A stretch of 51,984 bases of DNA from MGML01 sp964493985 (GCA_964493985.1 CAZBQL010000008.1:1-51984), one strand, 5' to 3'. Shown: positions 1 to 8,476, numbered from the stretch's first letter. A program made the numbers and translations. Notes: generated by a model from the sequence alone, not told the origin.

Positions 1-5
1 GCGAT

Positions 6-47
6 GTAAGCTACCTCCTCGTGCAATTGCTCGAGGGGGTAGCTTAC
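6..47 (-). other. Long stem-loop at the end of the tail assembly gene
   Basis: Positions 6-21 pair with 32-47 in a 16-bp stem (one G-T wobble) closed by a 10-nt loop at 22-31. The stem overlaps the stop codon (44-46) of the tail assembly gene read on the minus strand. No T-run is visible before the window ends. It could be a 3' RNA-stabilising hairpin that favours the sheath and tube part of the message, or a partial terminator or attenuator before the next injection-system gene. The stem is seen directly; the role is inferred. Confidence 0.55.
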
Positions 48-412
48 GATTCCCCCGGCTGGCTCAGGTCTACCTCTATCTTTTGATTACATTCCGGGCA
101 TGTCGTAGAGACCATAGTTGTGCCGTTTTCATTCACCTGCCTGTAGAATTCCTGGAGATAAGCAAAGTCGGCCGAAAAAAGGTTCTCTATAATCCCCGTA
201 TGCACTTCCGGGAGACTGCCCAGCTTCGTGATGACACGCGATAGTAAGATAATTGCCAGATAAGCCTGGTTGGATTTTACGCGGAGATCACGAAGCGGAG
301 CAATCTCGTCCATGGCTGTAGACAGACGCATCGTACCGTGGTTATGGAGGTTACCCTCATTATCAACAAAGCCACGAGGAAGGGTAAACTCGAATTCAGT
401 TTGTAGCGTCAT
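44..412 (-). CDS. Phage-tail / contractile injection system tail assembly protein
   Basis: A 122-residue protein resembling the small 'phage tail assembly' proteins encoded just after the tube gene in extracellular contractile injection systems. The N-terminus (EFTLPRGFVD) and the middle segment AYLAIILLSRVITKLGSL are typical of that family. A single CPEC pair near residues 104-107 could bind metal in a dimer. Twelve bases separate it from the tube gene, so the two should be co-transcribed and translated. Relatives are thought to assist tube or baseplate assembly rather than form the final tube. The family call is from remembered pattern; the exact role is not established from sequence. Confidence 0.7.
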   Translation of the reverse strand: MTLQTEFEFTLPRGFVDNEGNLHNHGTMRLSTAMDEIAPLRDLRVKSNQAYLAIILLSRVITKLGSLPEVHTGIIENLFSADFAYLQEFYRQVNENGTTMVSTTCPECNQKIEVDLSQPGES

Positions 413-424
413 TTAAAAAACCTC

Positions 425-886
425 CTAAGATACGCGTGTAATGTACTCGTGTACCAGGGTTAATTCCTCTACACCTATCTCATTACTATCCGCTTTCGGA
501 CTTGGCCCGCTTATCTTCGATGGCCAGGCATTATTAAAATTCCATCGGGCTTTTTCCGCAAGCGTCTGGTCGTACATCACAATCGAGCCGTTCATACGCG
601 CTTCTTCTACTTGACCGTCTTCAACCTGTTTACGCCAATCCCACATGTCCAGGTTCGATGTAATTCCACGCTTCAGTACAATATCTCCCCACTTAAGTCG
701 ACCGGGGACCTTCAGGATTACTTCATGACCCTTTTCATTCACTACTTTTTGCTCTATGATTTCAGTCTCAGAGCCAAGTCCGCTTACCTCCGTAAAATAG
801 CCAGTAATTTTCCCGCCGCCAATTTCGAGCGCAAAATTAAAACCAACTAACGGATCTTCTCTTGCGGTATCTACCAAAGTCGCCAT
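425..886 (-). CDS. Contractile injection system inner tube protein (T4 gp19-like)
   Basis: A 153-residue tail tube protein of the phage tail/gp19 family. It would form the hollow inner tube, as stacked hexameric rings, inside the contractile sheath. Recognisable parts are the N-terminal PLVGFNFALEI strand, the FTEVSGLGSETEIIEQ segment, the LKRGITSNLDMWDW motif and the C-terminal ELTLVHEYITRV. Length fits the family (about 145-170). It lies 43 bases after the sheath gene, the usual sheath-then-tube order. In such systems tube and sheath are made in large amounts. Confidence 0.9.
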   Translation of the reverse strand: MATLVDTAREDPLVGFNFALEIGGGKITGYFTEVSGLGSETEIIEQKVVNEKGHEVILKVPGRLKWGDIVLKRGITSNLDMWDWRKQVEDGQVEEARMNGSIVMYDQTLAEKARWNFNNAWPSKISGPSPKADSNEIGVEELTLVHEYITRVS

Positions 887-929
887 TTTGTGTCTCCTTC
901 ACATTTAGAATTAGTGTATATATTTGTTG

Positions 930-2483
930 TTATTCACTTGTTTCCGAGCCGCCGGCCCACTGGCTGATACGGAAGATTACAAACTCTGCCGGTTTCACGG
1001 GCGCCATGCCTATCTCGATGATAACCTGTCCCAGGTCACGTGTTGCAGATGGATTATTCTCGGTATCACATTTTACATAGAATGCCTGAGCGGCCGTAGC
1101 GCCAAACAACGCCCCACTGCCCCACACTGTGCTCAGGAAAGCAGTTATATCACGCCGGATACGCGCCCAAAGGTCAGCATCGTTAGGTTCGAATACTATC
1201 CATTGGGTCCCCATCTGAATGGACTTTTCGACGAAATTAAACAGGCGCCTGACATTGATATAACGCCATGAAGCATCACTGGAAAGTGTTCTGGCTCCCC
1301 AGACACGAATCCCTCTGCCAGGGAAGGATCGAATGCAGTTAACACCTATGGGATTGAGAATATCCTGCTCGCCCTTGGTAATTTGCATCTCGAGTGCCAT
1401 GGCTCCCCTGATTACTTCATTAGCCGGTGCCTTGTGAACGCCACGCTCATTATCGCTTCGGGCATAAATCCCCGCCATGTAGCCACTGGGTGGTACAAGG
1501 ATGCTGTCCTTCTTGCCTGTCGGATCTGCAACTCTAATCCATGGATAGTAGACGGCACCATACTTTGTATCGTAACCGGCTTCGTTCATTCGCCATTCTT
1601 TCATCTGCTGTGGTTTTAAACCTGGCGGGCAATCGAGAATGGCAAAACGGTCTTTCATGTTTTCACAGTGGGCAATCATGGCAAGCTGTACCGATTTGAC
1701 CCCGTCCATGGATATTATACCTGCCTGGTATAGTGCCATAAGGTCAGGGACACATACCATGGTGACATCGTCGGCGACTTCAAAACCGGAAAGTCCGGTC
1801 CGCTCGGCGGCGTCACCGACAATTTCATCACTTGAAACAGTTGCCAGGGCGGTTGTTTGTACCTCAGGTACAGCCAGTTTGTATGTACCCAGGTTGGGCA
1901 CACGTTCCGCCAAGGTTAGCGATGATTCTTTTTCAGCAAGTTTTACCAACTTGGACTGCCGGTTGACCGTGTCTACTACATTCCGTACACCTTTGCCTTT
2001 ACTGAAGCTGAGGTTTTCATGTACCTCTTCCGTAGTACCACTGCGTATAACCAGGTTAAACTGGTCTTCGGGAGCGTCCTCACCAGTCGGCTTGACTACC
2101 TCGACCGTAATACCGGCTCCTGAAGGACCGGCCTCAAGAGCGGTAATTGTCAGAGTTTCGATCGATGCCTGAGAATGACTGGGTAGTGCTACCGCAGCTA
2201 CAGGTTCAGCCTGCTCCTCTCCTCCCGGGAGACGTGTGACGTAGCAGCGTCCTCCTCCATTAAGGAAGTAACCGAATACCGCATTCGCCAGATAACTCCC
2301 TTCCACAAAACCACCGAATGTATTGGTGAATTCTGTCCAGTTGGGAATGAATACCGGCTCATTTACCGGCCCCTGTTCGGCAAAGCCTACAAATGCGGCG
2401 CAAGCGGTACCCGCACCTTCTATAGGCTTGGTACCTTTGTCTACCTCTTCAACATATACGCCTGGTGAAAGATATTCTGGCAT
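930..2483 (-). CDS. Contractile tail sheath protein
   Basis: A 517-residue tail sheath subunit. The N-terminus MPEYLSPGVYVEEVDKG is the hallmark of phage and injection-system sheaths (the strand that links neighbouring subunits), followed by GTACAAFVGFAEQGP. The C-terminal half carries the conserved core: NPIGVNCIRSFPGRGIRVWG, then ASWRYINVRRLFNFVEKSI and FEPND. Contraction of the sheath drives the inner tube through a target membrane. Start is the ATG at 2483, with AAGGAG about 8 bases upstream. It precedes the tube gene in the same operon. Only one sheath gene is seen here; others could lie beyond the left edge. Confidence 0.95.
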   Translation of the reverse strand: MPEYLSPGVYVEEVDKGTKPIEGAGTACAAFVGFAEQGPVNEPVFIPNWTEFTNTFGGFVEGSYLANAVFGYFLNGGGRCYVTRLPGGEEQAEPVAAVALPSHSQASIETLTITALEAGPSGAGITVEVVKPTGEDAPEDQFNLVIRSGTTEEVHENLSFSKGKGVRNVVDTVNRQSKLVKLAEKESSLTLAERVPNLGTYKLAVPEVQTTALATVSSDEIVGDAAERTGLSGFEVADDVTMVCVPDLMALYQAGIISMDGVKSVQLAMIAHCENMKDRFAILDCPPGLKPQQMKEWRMNEAGYDTKYGAVYYPWIRVADPTGKKDSILVPPSGYMAGIYARSDNERGVHKAPANEVIRGAMALEMQITKGEQDILNPIGVNCIRSFPGRGIRVWGARTLSSDASWRYINVRRLFNFVEKSIQMGTQWIVFEPNDADLWARIRRDITAFLSTVWGSGALFGATAAQAFYVKCDTENNPSATRDLGQVIIEIGMAPVKPAEFVIFRISQWAGGSETSE

Positions 2484-2519
2484 TGCATTTTCTCCTTTTA
2501 ATTTATGTTCCTGTCGAAA

Positions 2520-2609
2520 TTAATAAAAATCAACCTCCGTCGACAGTTCGAGGATGATGTTTTTACCGTCCTTCTGTTTATCTAATCTATCACCTCCTTG
2601 AAAGTACAT
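2520..2609 (-). CDS. Possible 29-residue peptide between DUF4255 and sheath genes
   Basis: A short reading frame in the 134-base interval between the DUF4255 and sheath genes. It opens with ATG at 2609, eight bases after the DUF4255 stop, and ends in TAA at 2520. The peptide begins MYFQGGDRLDK and ends ELSTEVDFY, a plausible charged composition. Oddly, the best ribosome-binding sequence, AAGGAGGTGA, lies inside the frame at about 2591-2600, where it would serve a codon near 2585 (TTA, not a start). It may be a true small injection-system peptide, the remnant of a longer gene, or chance. I do not recognise a family. Confidence 0.3.
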   Translation of the reverse strand: MYFQGGDRLDKQKDGKNIILELSTEVDFY

Positions 2610-2617
2610 TAGACCGA

Positions 2618-3436
2618 CTATGATATTTCCAGGTCATAATTATCACTCGGTATCGTCACCACCATCTCTTTAAGTTCTTTACCGGAAGCGATAACCTTAA
2701 ACGTGTGCTTTCCAATCCTGATATTGGGAAAGGTATAGTATCCTTCGGCATCTATCCCGGCAGTCATTCCAACCTCTTTCGCCAGTACTTTGGCGTCGCT
2801 CAAATCTCTAGCCGGTTCTCCGGACTTCTGGACTACTCCGCCAATCTGTATAATACGTTCACTATCAGTTTCCGGCGGTTTGACATCGATAATCTTTGTC
2901 TTGACCGTAGGAGCTGTGAACGTCATTTCCTTATCGAGCGGTAAGGTAACCACATAATTGACTGATGCCTTTATCTTGTTGTCCAGGGCTGCCCAAAAAT
3001 CAGATGGGTTATTGAAAAGCCCGTCCGGCTGAGCCGTACTCGTCTTAATCGGATAAATATGTTCCAAAAGGTCTCCGGACAATACATCTTCCGGAATTTC
3101 GGGATAACGGAATAATGTCGACATGACATGCCAGAGTAGCCTGTGTTCATCGGATACATCATTCGCCCAGACTGTTATAAGATAAGAAATATCTATGCGA
3201 CTCGGACTTTTTTTCCTGGTTGCAGTGCCATCATTGTTATGGTTTATCACCCATTCGGTCCCGCGCAGCTCGTGATTTTCGCGGATATCATAAAGATAGA
3301 TATTCACCGTTGGTTTGGAAATAGATGCCGACCATTCCCTGTCCGGCGCTTCAAAGGCAATTTCTATCTGTGACGGGTCGAGTTCACCTTTTGTAATGAC
3401 TAGTTTTTTTATCGATTCATCCAGATCACTAATCAT
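2618..3436 (-). CDS. DUF4255 family injection-system protein (Pvc16-like) with carboxypeptidase-regulatory-like tail
   Basis: A 272-residue protein. Residues about 1-175 match the DUF4255 (Pvc16) pattern of contractile injection systems: an N-terminal LDESIKKL, then PTVNIYLYDIRENHELR, SYLITVWANDVSDEHRLL and LLEHIYPI. This family is thought to form or help assemble the terminal cap that ends tube and sheath polymerisation. The last 90 residues look like a small beta-sandwich of the carboxypeptidase-regulatory type (GYYTFPNIRIGKHTFKV), a common accessory in these proteins. The ATG at 3436 has AGGAG about 10 bases upstream. It lies between the AAA+ ATPase and sheath genes, the expected neighbourhood. 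Confidence 0.85.
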   Translation of the reverse strand: MISDLDESIKKLVITKGELDPSQIEIAFEAPDREWSASISKPTVNIYLYDIRENHELRGTEWVINHNNDGTATRKKSPSRIDISYLITVWANDVSDEHRLLWHVMSTLFRYPEIPEDVLSGDLLEHIYPIKTSTAQPDGLFNNPSDFWAALDNKIKASVNYVVTLPLDKEMTFTAPTVKTKIIDVKPPETDSERIIQIGGVVQKSGEPARDLSDAKVLAKEVGMTAGIDAEGYYTFPNIRIGKHTFKVIASGKELKEMVVTIPSDNYDLEIS

Positions 3437-3503
3437 CGGGATTCCTCTCCTTCATGTAATCTCGTCAGGTATTCTACAAACAGGTTATTCCCCAAATTTA
3501 TCG

Positions 3504-5690
3504 TCACTTCACCAGGTCTATATACTCGGCAAACTCATCTTCCGTACAGAGTTTGCCCATTTTTTGGTACTCCCGTTTTGTTGCCCGAATAATATTATTC
3601 ATGTTAATAATGTTTCCATTTTGTGCGGCCAGAAAAGCGGCACCCAAAGCAATATTTTTTATATTCCCCCCGGTGATCCGAAACTGCCTCGCGACGAAAG
3701 CGAAATCCACATCGTTATCCAGCGGTGCTTCAGGCGGGAAAATACTATTCCAGATTCGATTGCGATCGCACTCTTCGGGAACAGGGAATTCAAGTGTAAA
3801 ATGCATGCGTCGAGTGAAGGCATCGTCTATGTTTTTACGCAAATTCGTAGCAAGAATTACCATTCCCTCATACTCATCCATCTTTTGCAGTAAATAAGCT
3901 ATCTCGATATTTGCATAGCGGTCATGTGCGTCTTTCACCTCGGAGCGTTTTCCAAAAATGGCATCAGCCTCATCGAAAAACAGGATAGAGTTGGAGGTCT
4001 GTCCTTCCTTGAAAATCCGGTCCAGATTCTTTTCTGTCTCTCCGATGTACTTGCTGACGACCTGGGAAAGGTCTATCTTGTACAGGTCAAGTTGCAGTTC
4101 ATGCGCCAGAATTTCCGCCGCCATTGTCTTACCCGTACCGGAGGGTCCTGAAAACAGCACATGTAAACCTTTTCCGAGTGATAGTTTGTTTTCAAATCCC
4201 CAGTCACTGTACACTCTATAATAGTGTTGCACACAGCTGTAAATCTCCTGGAGTTGCTCGTACAGGTCCGGAGGTAGAATGATATCCTTCAAGCGGTACT
4301 TTGGTTGTATCTTCCTTGCCACGTTGTTAAGAATTTCACGGGACTCATTACGACACAATGAGGAAATATCCTGACCGGTCAATGTCCGATGCTCCGACTT
4401 ACGTAACCGGGCAAGATTTCGGGCATTTATGGAGATATTGTAGATCTGCCCTCCGGTTAACCGAAACTTGCTGGCAAAATCACCGAAGTCGACATCGCTT
4501 TCCACCGTGGTATTCTCATCCCAGTATTTTTCCCACAACTGTTTTCGCAGGATATAGGAAGGTATGGGAAATTCAACAGACACAAATGGACGCTCCTGCC
4601 ATGTTTCTTTAGGGCGCCACTCCCGGTTGCCGGCAATGAAAATCCATTGCGGGTAATTTATCAAGCCTGTCAACAGACTATTACCAGCGTTAATATTACC
4701 TACTTCGTCCGGTGGTAATATATCGAAGCAGTCCAGGTATAGTGCGGCATTGTGAAGAAGACCTTCTCGAAAGATAATCGGTATCAGTGCATCTAGCTGC
4801 CCTTCTTTTATTAATATCCTGTTAAGGTCTACGTTCAATATTGGTATACCCAGTTGCGAGCAAACAGCCTCGGCGGTAGCCTTTTTGCCGGTGCCGTTAT
4901 CTCCATACAGGTGACAAACAGGTGCATTCTCACACTGCATCACCAGCGTACTGAAAAACTGCCTGGTCTGTTCAGGCAGGACTATTTCCTCCAGACTGAG
5001 TCCGGGTATCAGTAGTTGGGTAAAGGGCAACAGCCTGGAGTCTATCTGCGTTATTTCCAGCAGGTAGGAGATGATACGTTCGTCTATCTGAAGAGATTTA
5101 TTCAACAGGGGTGTTGACTTTAAGTAACGGTCTTCATAAAGGTGTATTATCTGGTTTTTCGTTAGAGAAGCGTCAGGTAAAAAGGCATTACGGTGTTCGA
5201 GCATTTCCGGTAAGGACTTGCAGAGAAGTTCCAGTACCAGGTTAACCGTGGGACTCTTTTGAGTTACGTCGTCCTGCAGATAGGCATAGACCTGCTGATA
5301 TTTCAGGTTTATTTCAGGGAGCAGACAAATGAGAATCACGTCGATGTCGAACGCGGATAGCTGAAACAGCCGCTTTAAGACACATAATCTGAGTGTAATT
5401 CCACGGCGGAGACTCTTCTCTTCTTTCACAGATATATCTTTTTTCAACTTATTCAGGGAATCAACAAGGCGGAGTTCTTGTGATGAGGGTGTTTCTTCCT
5501 CATTCATGTAACTTGCCGTATCGATAATAGTATCTATTTCCTTTTCAGAAATATAGATCCCCTGAAGGCTGTTATTTGTACTGTTTCCGTTGTCTCTCCG
5601 TATATTCCTTAATTTATACTGAATCATCAGTTCAATACGGCCCAGTTCGGCCATAATATGGTCTATATTATTCTGGAAACAATCACTCAT
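3504..5690 (-). CDS. Injection-system AAA+ ATPase (Pvc15-like), tandem AAA domains
   Basis: A 728-residue AAA+ protein of the type encoded in most extracellular contractile injection system loci, thought to remodel or assemble the particle or load cargo. The C-terminal AAA domain is intact: Walker A GPSGTGKT near residue 515, Walker B ILFFDEAD near 569, and an arginine pair (FTRRMHF) near 626. The central AAA domain (about 235-420) is degenerate: its P-loop reads GDNGTGKK, lacking the Ser/Thr after Lys, and its Walker B reads ALYLDCFD with no Glu. It is therefore probably structural. Residues 1-230 form a helical N-terminal region. It is the first gene of the visible operon, 67 bases before DUF4255. 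Confidence 0.9.
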   Translation of the reverse strand: MSDCFQNNIDHIMAELGRIELMIQYKLRNIRRDNGNSTNNSLQGIYISEKEIDTIIDTASYMNEEETPSSQELRLVDSLNKLKKDISVKEEKSLRRGITLRLCVLKRLFQLSAFDIDVILICLLPEINLKYQQVYAYLQDDVTQKSPTVNLVLELLCKSLPEMLEHRNAFLPDASLTKNQIIHLYEDRYLKSTPLLNKSLQIDERIISYLLEITQIDSRLLPFTQLLIPGLSLEEIVLPEQTRQFFSTLVMQCENAPVCHLYGDNGTGKKATAEAVCSQLGIPILNVDLNRILIKEGQLDALIPIIFREGLLHNAALYLDCFDILPPDEVGNINAGNSLLTGLINYPQWIFIAGNREWRPKETWQERPFVSVEFPIPSYILRKQLWEKYWDENTTVESDVDFGDFASKFRLTGGQIYNISINARNLARLRKSEHRTLTGQDISSLCRNESREILNNVARKIQPKYRLKDIILPPDLYEQLQEIYSCVQHYYRVYSDWGFENKLSLGKGLHVLFSGPSGTGKTMAAEILAHELQLDLYKIDLSQVVSKYIGETEKNLDRIFKEGQTSNSILFFDEADAIFGKRSEVKDAHDRYANIEIAYLLQKMDEYEGMVILATNLRKNIDDAFTRRMHFTLEFPVPEECDRNRIWNSIFPPEAPLDNDVDFAFVARQFRITGGNIKNIALGAAFLAAQNGNIINMNNIIRATKREYQKMGKLCTEDEFAEYIDLVK

Positions 5691-5716
5691 TCCTATTCGG
5701 TCCTGTGAAAAACTGA

Positions 5717-5742
5717 TGATGTCATAGTATGTACTGACATCA
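5717..5742. promoter_or_regulatory. Inverted repeat, possible operator before the injection-system operon
   Basis: Perfect 8-bp arms TGATGTCA (5717-5724) and TGACATCA (5735-5742) with a 10-bp spacer. The centre is about 40 bp upstream of the AAA+ start codon at 5690. Size and location suit a dimeric transcription factor site controlling the operon. Seen directly as a repeat; the binding role is inference. Confidence 0.4.
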
Positions 5743-5848
5743 CATTGTAAGCATTCTTTACTGAGCCTGGGTCTATGCCTCCCACTATAAATAACAAGGA
5801 ATATAATGCATGGTATCAGACGACAGTAAATGCACGGTTAATTACCGA

Positions 5849-6043
5849 TTAATCGCGGGTTAATGAAATGACATCCTCATAAAAGGTATGGATGTAATCT
5901 TTCGGTCTGCAGCTCCAGGCTACCTGAGTTGATGAATATTTGTGCCTGGCGAATCCTTTAACCGGAAACCAGGTGCCTGTCTCCCGTGGGAGGTTGAAGG
6001 CATCCCGGTTCATATTTAAAATGTTAACTCTAACCCGAATCAT
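5849..6043 (-). CDS. Doubtful 64-residue reading frame
   Basis: An open frame of 64 codons in the interval before the injection-system operon. It has no recognised domain, no membrane segment and no clear ribosome-binding site. The interior (FNLPRETGTWFPVKGFARHK) has protein-like composition rather than an obviously random one, so it may be a small gene or a fragment of a decayed one. A small GGAG-type hairpin lies in the same DNA. I do not assign a function. Confidence 0.2.
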   Translation of the reverse strand: MIRVRVNILNMNRDAFNLPRETGTWFPVKGFARHKYSSTQVAWSCRPKDYIHTFYEDVISLTRD

Positions 6044-6119
6044 ACTTTATTGCATTACGTACAAGTAGAAAGAGCCTTTAGCACAGCCCACAATTCAGGT
6101 TTTCCCCGTCCGGCCCATA

Positions 6120-7229
6120 TTATTGTATATTACACGGGCTGGCAACAAGAGTAGCTGAAACGGTATTTGATGCATTACCCCTGTAATAGGTTATTTTTAT
6201 CGTCTGCCCAATATCAAGGGAGTCGATAAGGTCCATCATTTCGCTATCTTCAACCTGTTCTTTGCCATCAATAGCGGTAATAACATCACCGGGACGCAAC
6301 CCGGCTTTATCAGCCGGGCTATCAGCGGTGACATCAGTGATCAGTACGCCCGTATCTACCCCAAGGCCGTAAAAGGCGGCTAGCTGTGAGTCAACGGTGT
6401 ACACACTCACTCCCAGCCAGGAACGTATCACACATCCGGAACTGACCAGTGTGTTGAGTATGGGGATGGCTTGATTGATACTTATGGCATAGCCCATGCC
6501 CTCAACACCGACCTGGGAAACCTTAAGGCTGGTAATGCCGATTACCTGCCCGGCCATGTTAACCAGCGGTCCACCGCTGTTACCCGGATTGATGGCGGCA
6601 TTGGTCTGAATAAGGTCGTGTAAGTTTTGTCCCGGCGATTCGGATAGTGAAATCCCTAATGCACTCACGATACCATTGGTGGCGCTTATTCCCTCAGCCA
6701 GAGCGTTGCCTATTGCCACTACAAATTCGCCGACCTGCAGTTTAGACGAATCACCAATATCCAATGCCGTCAGGTCTTGAGTATTAATCTTCACGACGGC
6801 CAGGTCAGTCACGGCATCACTATAAGTCTTATCGGCGGGGAAGGTCCGTCCATCGTCCAGTGTTACCGTAATATTGTCGGCCCCTTCCACGACATGGTTA
6901 TTGGTTACGATGTAGCCATCGCTACGCATTATCCATCCAGACCCGGCTCCCTTACCTTGAACCGGCTGGTTGAAGATGTTGTAAGACGTAATATCCACAT
7001 TGATTGAGACAACCGAAGGTTTAACCTTAGCCACCACATCAATGATGGAGGGCAGGGCTAACTGTGACGAAGAGGATAGATCAGCCGACGTCGTATCCAC
7101 GGAGGTTGTCTGATCGGTTGGTAATACGGACGATTGCTTAGAGTCAGATTGCTGAGTACAGGCAGTGAAACACAGACTAAGGACAAGGAGAACTGATAGT
7201 CCCAGACCCCATACTGCTCGCTTCATCAA
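6120..7229 (-). CDS. HtrA/DegP-like serine protease, lipoprotein with one PDZ domain
   Basis: A 369-residue trypsin-like protease of the HtrA family, likely acting in envelope protein quality control outside the cytoplasmic membrane. The N-terminus is a lipoprotein signal: basic MMKR, a hydrophobic stretch and lipobox FTAC with Cys24 as lipidation site, followed by a Ser/Thr-rich linker. The catalytic triad is visible: His112 in TNNHVVEG, Asp142 in AVTDLAVVK, Ser218 in NPGNSGGPL. One PDZ domain occupies about 270-355 (VTADSPADKAGLRPGDVITA). It sits 106 bases after the Fe-S protein gene and may share its transcript. Confidence 0.93.
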   Translation of the reverse strand: MMKRAVWGLGLSVLLVLSLCFTACTQQSDSKQSSVLPTDQTTSVDTTSADLSSSSQLALPSIIDVVAKVKPSVVSINVDITSYNIFNQPVQGKGAGSGWIMRSDGYIVTNNHVVEGADNITVTLDDGRTFPADKTYSDAVTDLAVVKINTQDLTALDIGDSSKLQVGEFVVAIGNALAEGISATNGIVSALGISLSESPGQNLHDLIQTNAAINPGNSGGPLVNMAGQVIGITSLKVSQVGVEGMGYAISINQAIPILNTLVSSGCVIRSWLGVSVYTVDSQLAAFYGLGVDTGVLITDVTADSPADKAGLRPGDVITAIDGKEQVEDSEMMDLIDSLDIGQTIKITYYRGNASNTVSATLVASPCNIQ

Positions 7230-7334
7230 TCACCCTCTAAGAAAATTTGTCAACTTAATTCTAGGAAAGTACGCATTAAGAAATCATAAAATTTGATGTT
7301 AGAAAGTTACAGTTCCGTGACGTTTGTGTTGCCT

Positions 7335-8432
7335 TTACTGTTTTGAAGACAATAAATTCATATAAAAGGCATTCTTGTCTCTTACAGGCACTGTTTCTTC
7401 TTCTTTTTTACGCATCCGATTCGCCCCGGACGGGCAGAAAACGACACAGTTGCCGCAGCCAATACACCGGTCAAGGTCTACACTGGCTACGCCATCCAGC
7501 AATACGCGCGCCTCCATCTGGCATCGCTCGACACAGAGACCGCACCCAGCGCACAATTCAGGATCAACCTCTGCGTAGAAATTAGACAGGTACATATCCG
7601 CCGGGCGGGGCAGTTTTTTATACCTTGTGAGAAAGACACAACAGTCCCCGCAACAGCAGCAGACAGCTTCCGGTCGCTGAGAATTTTCCGGCTGTAAAAT
7701 CAGCCCGTCATCCTGTGCCTTATTCAAAATATCAGAGACTTCTTCCCGGGTTATAAAGCGGCCGATCCCCATATCGACATAATGCCTGGCGTGGTCCGGA
7801 CCGATGATAATGCACGATTCTTCCAGGTCGGTCACGCCGCATTTTCCTCCGTGGATCCGTGTCATCTGCCGGCAGATACAGTTCGCCACGGCAAACGGAC
7901 CGGGAAGGCTTTTTACAATTTCTCTTATGTCGTCGTAGCTGCTTATCGGAAACCTCTCCGACGCGCTGATGCTTTTTTGGACCGGAACAGTACGTAACGG
8001 TGAATGCTCCTTCGGAGTTAAAGTAGCACCACTGGCCTTATCCGCAGAATATTTTCCGAATTTCTCGAGGAATTCATCGGTGAGGCGGTCTACCTGGAGG
8101 GTAATCATCCCGCCGGAGGTAGTGTCCGTGCAGCAGTAATGTGTTTCCTCGTAGCCTTCATAACGAGGCATGAGGGTCCCCTTGCGAAGCATATTATCCA
8201 GTATCTCCTGAAGTTCATCAAGAGACATAGAGATACCGCTGGAATTAATACGGTCGCGGATAACATTTGCAGGTTCCGGGTCCATAGAGAGATGAACGGC
8301 CACGCTGGCTTCTTCCGGCGTGAAGAGGTACCTCAATAAATTTATATCAGAGCCGGATTCCATCGAGGGGAACCCACCCGGCAGTTTGTCCAGAAATTCC
8401 TGCAAATCCCGATATATCTGGTCTTCGGACAT
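7335..8432 (-). CDS. 4Fe-4S dicluster protein with extra cysteine cluster
   Basis: A 365-residue iron-sulfur protein. The C-terminal third holds two ferredoxin-type motifs, CAGCGLCVERC and CIGCGNCVVFC, which should bind two [4Fe-4S] clusters. Upstream are further cysteines, CICRQM near 185 and CCCCGDCC near 258, a very cysteine-dense patch that could hold another metal site. The N-terminal 100 residues look helical, like a winged-helix (LTPEEASVAVHLSM). ATG at 8432 has AAAGGA about 9 bases upstream. Such proteins occur in anaerobes as electron carriers or regulators; substrate and partner are not visible. It is divergent from the thiolase gene across an assembly gap. Confidence 0.8.
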   Translation of the reverse strand: MSEDQIYRDLQEFLDKLPGGFPSMESGSDINLLRYLFTPEEASVAVHLSMDPEPANVIRDRINSSGISMSLDELQEILDNMLRKGTLMPRYEGYEETHYCCTDTTSGGMITLQVDRLTDEFLEKFGKYSADKASGATLTPKEHSPLRTVPVQKSISASERFPISSYDDIREIVKSLPGPFAVANCICRQMTRIHGGKCGVTDLEESCIIIGPDHARHYVDMGIGRFITREEVSDILNKAQDDGLILQPENSQRPEAVCCCCGDCCVFLTRYKKLPRPADMYLSNFYAEVDPELCAGCGLCVERCQMEARVLLDGVASVDLDRCIGCGNCVVFCPSGANRMRKKEEETVPVRDKNAFYMNLLSSKQ

Positions 8433-8476
8433 AATCTTTAGTCCTTTCTTTTTTGAATCCCTGAGTACACTGGAGT

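Larger units (their letters stand above)
5691..6119. other. Intergenic region upstream of the injection-system operon
   Basis: A 429-base stretch between the AAA+ gene and the htrA-like gene. It should hold the promoter of the injection-system operon and the 3' end of the htrA transcript. I see an 8-bp inverted repeat at 5717-5742 and one doubtful minus-strand frame (5849-6043). No strong -35/-10 pair stands out on the minus strand; TATATT-like and TATAAT-like hexamers near 5800 lack convincing partners. No tRNA-like structure is visible. Confidence 0.5.

Noticed and set aside
5849..6043. A riboswitch or structured RNA in the region before the injection-system operon
   Set aside because: Only short hairpins are visible and none of the conserved cores I know (TPP, cobalamin, c-di-GMP, SAM) can be matched.
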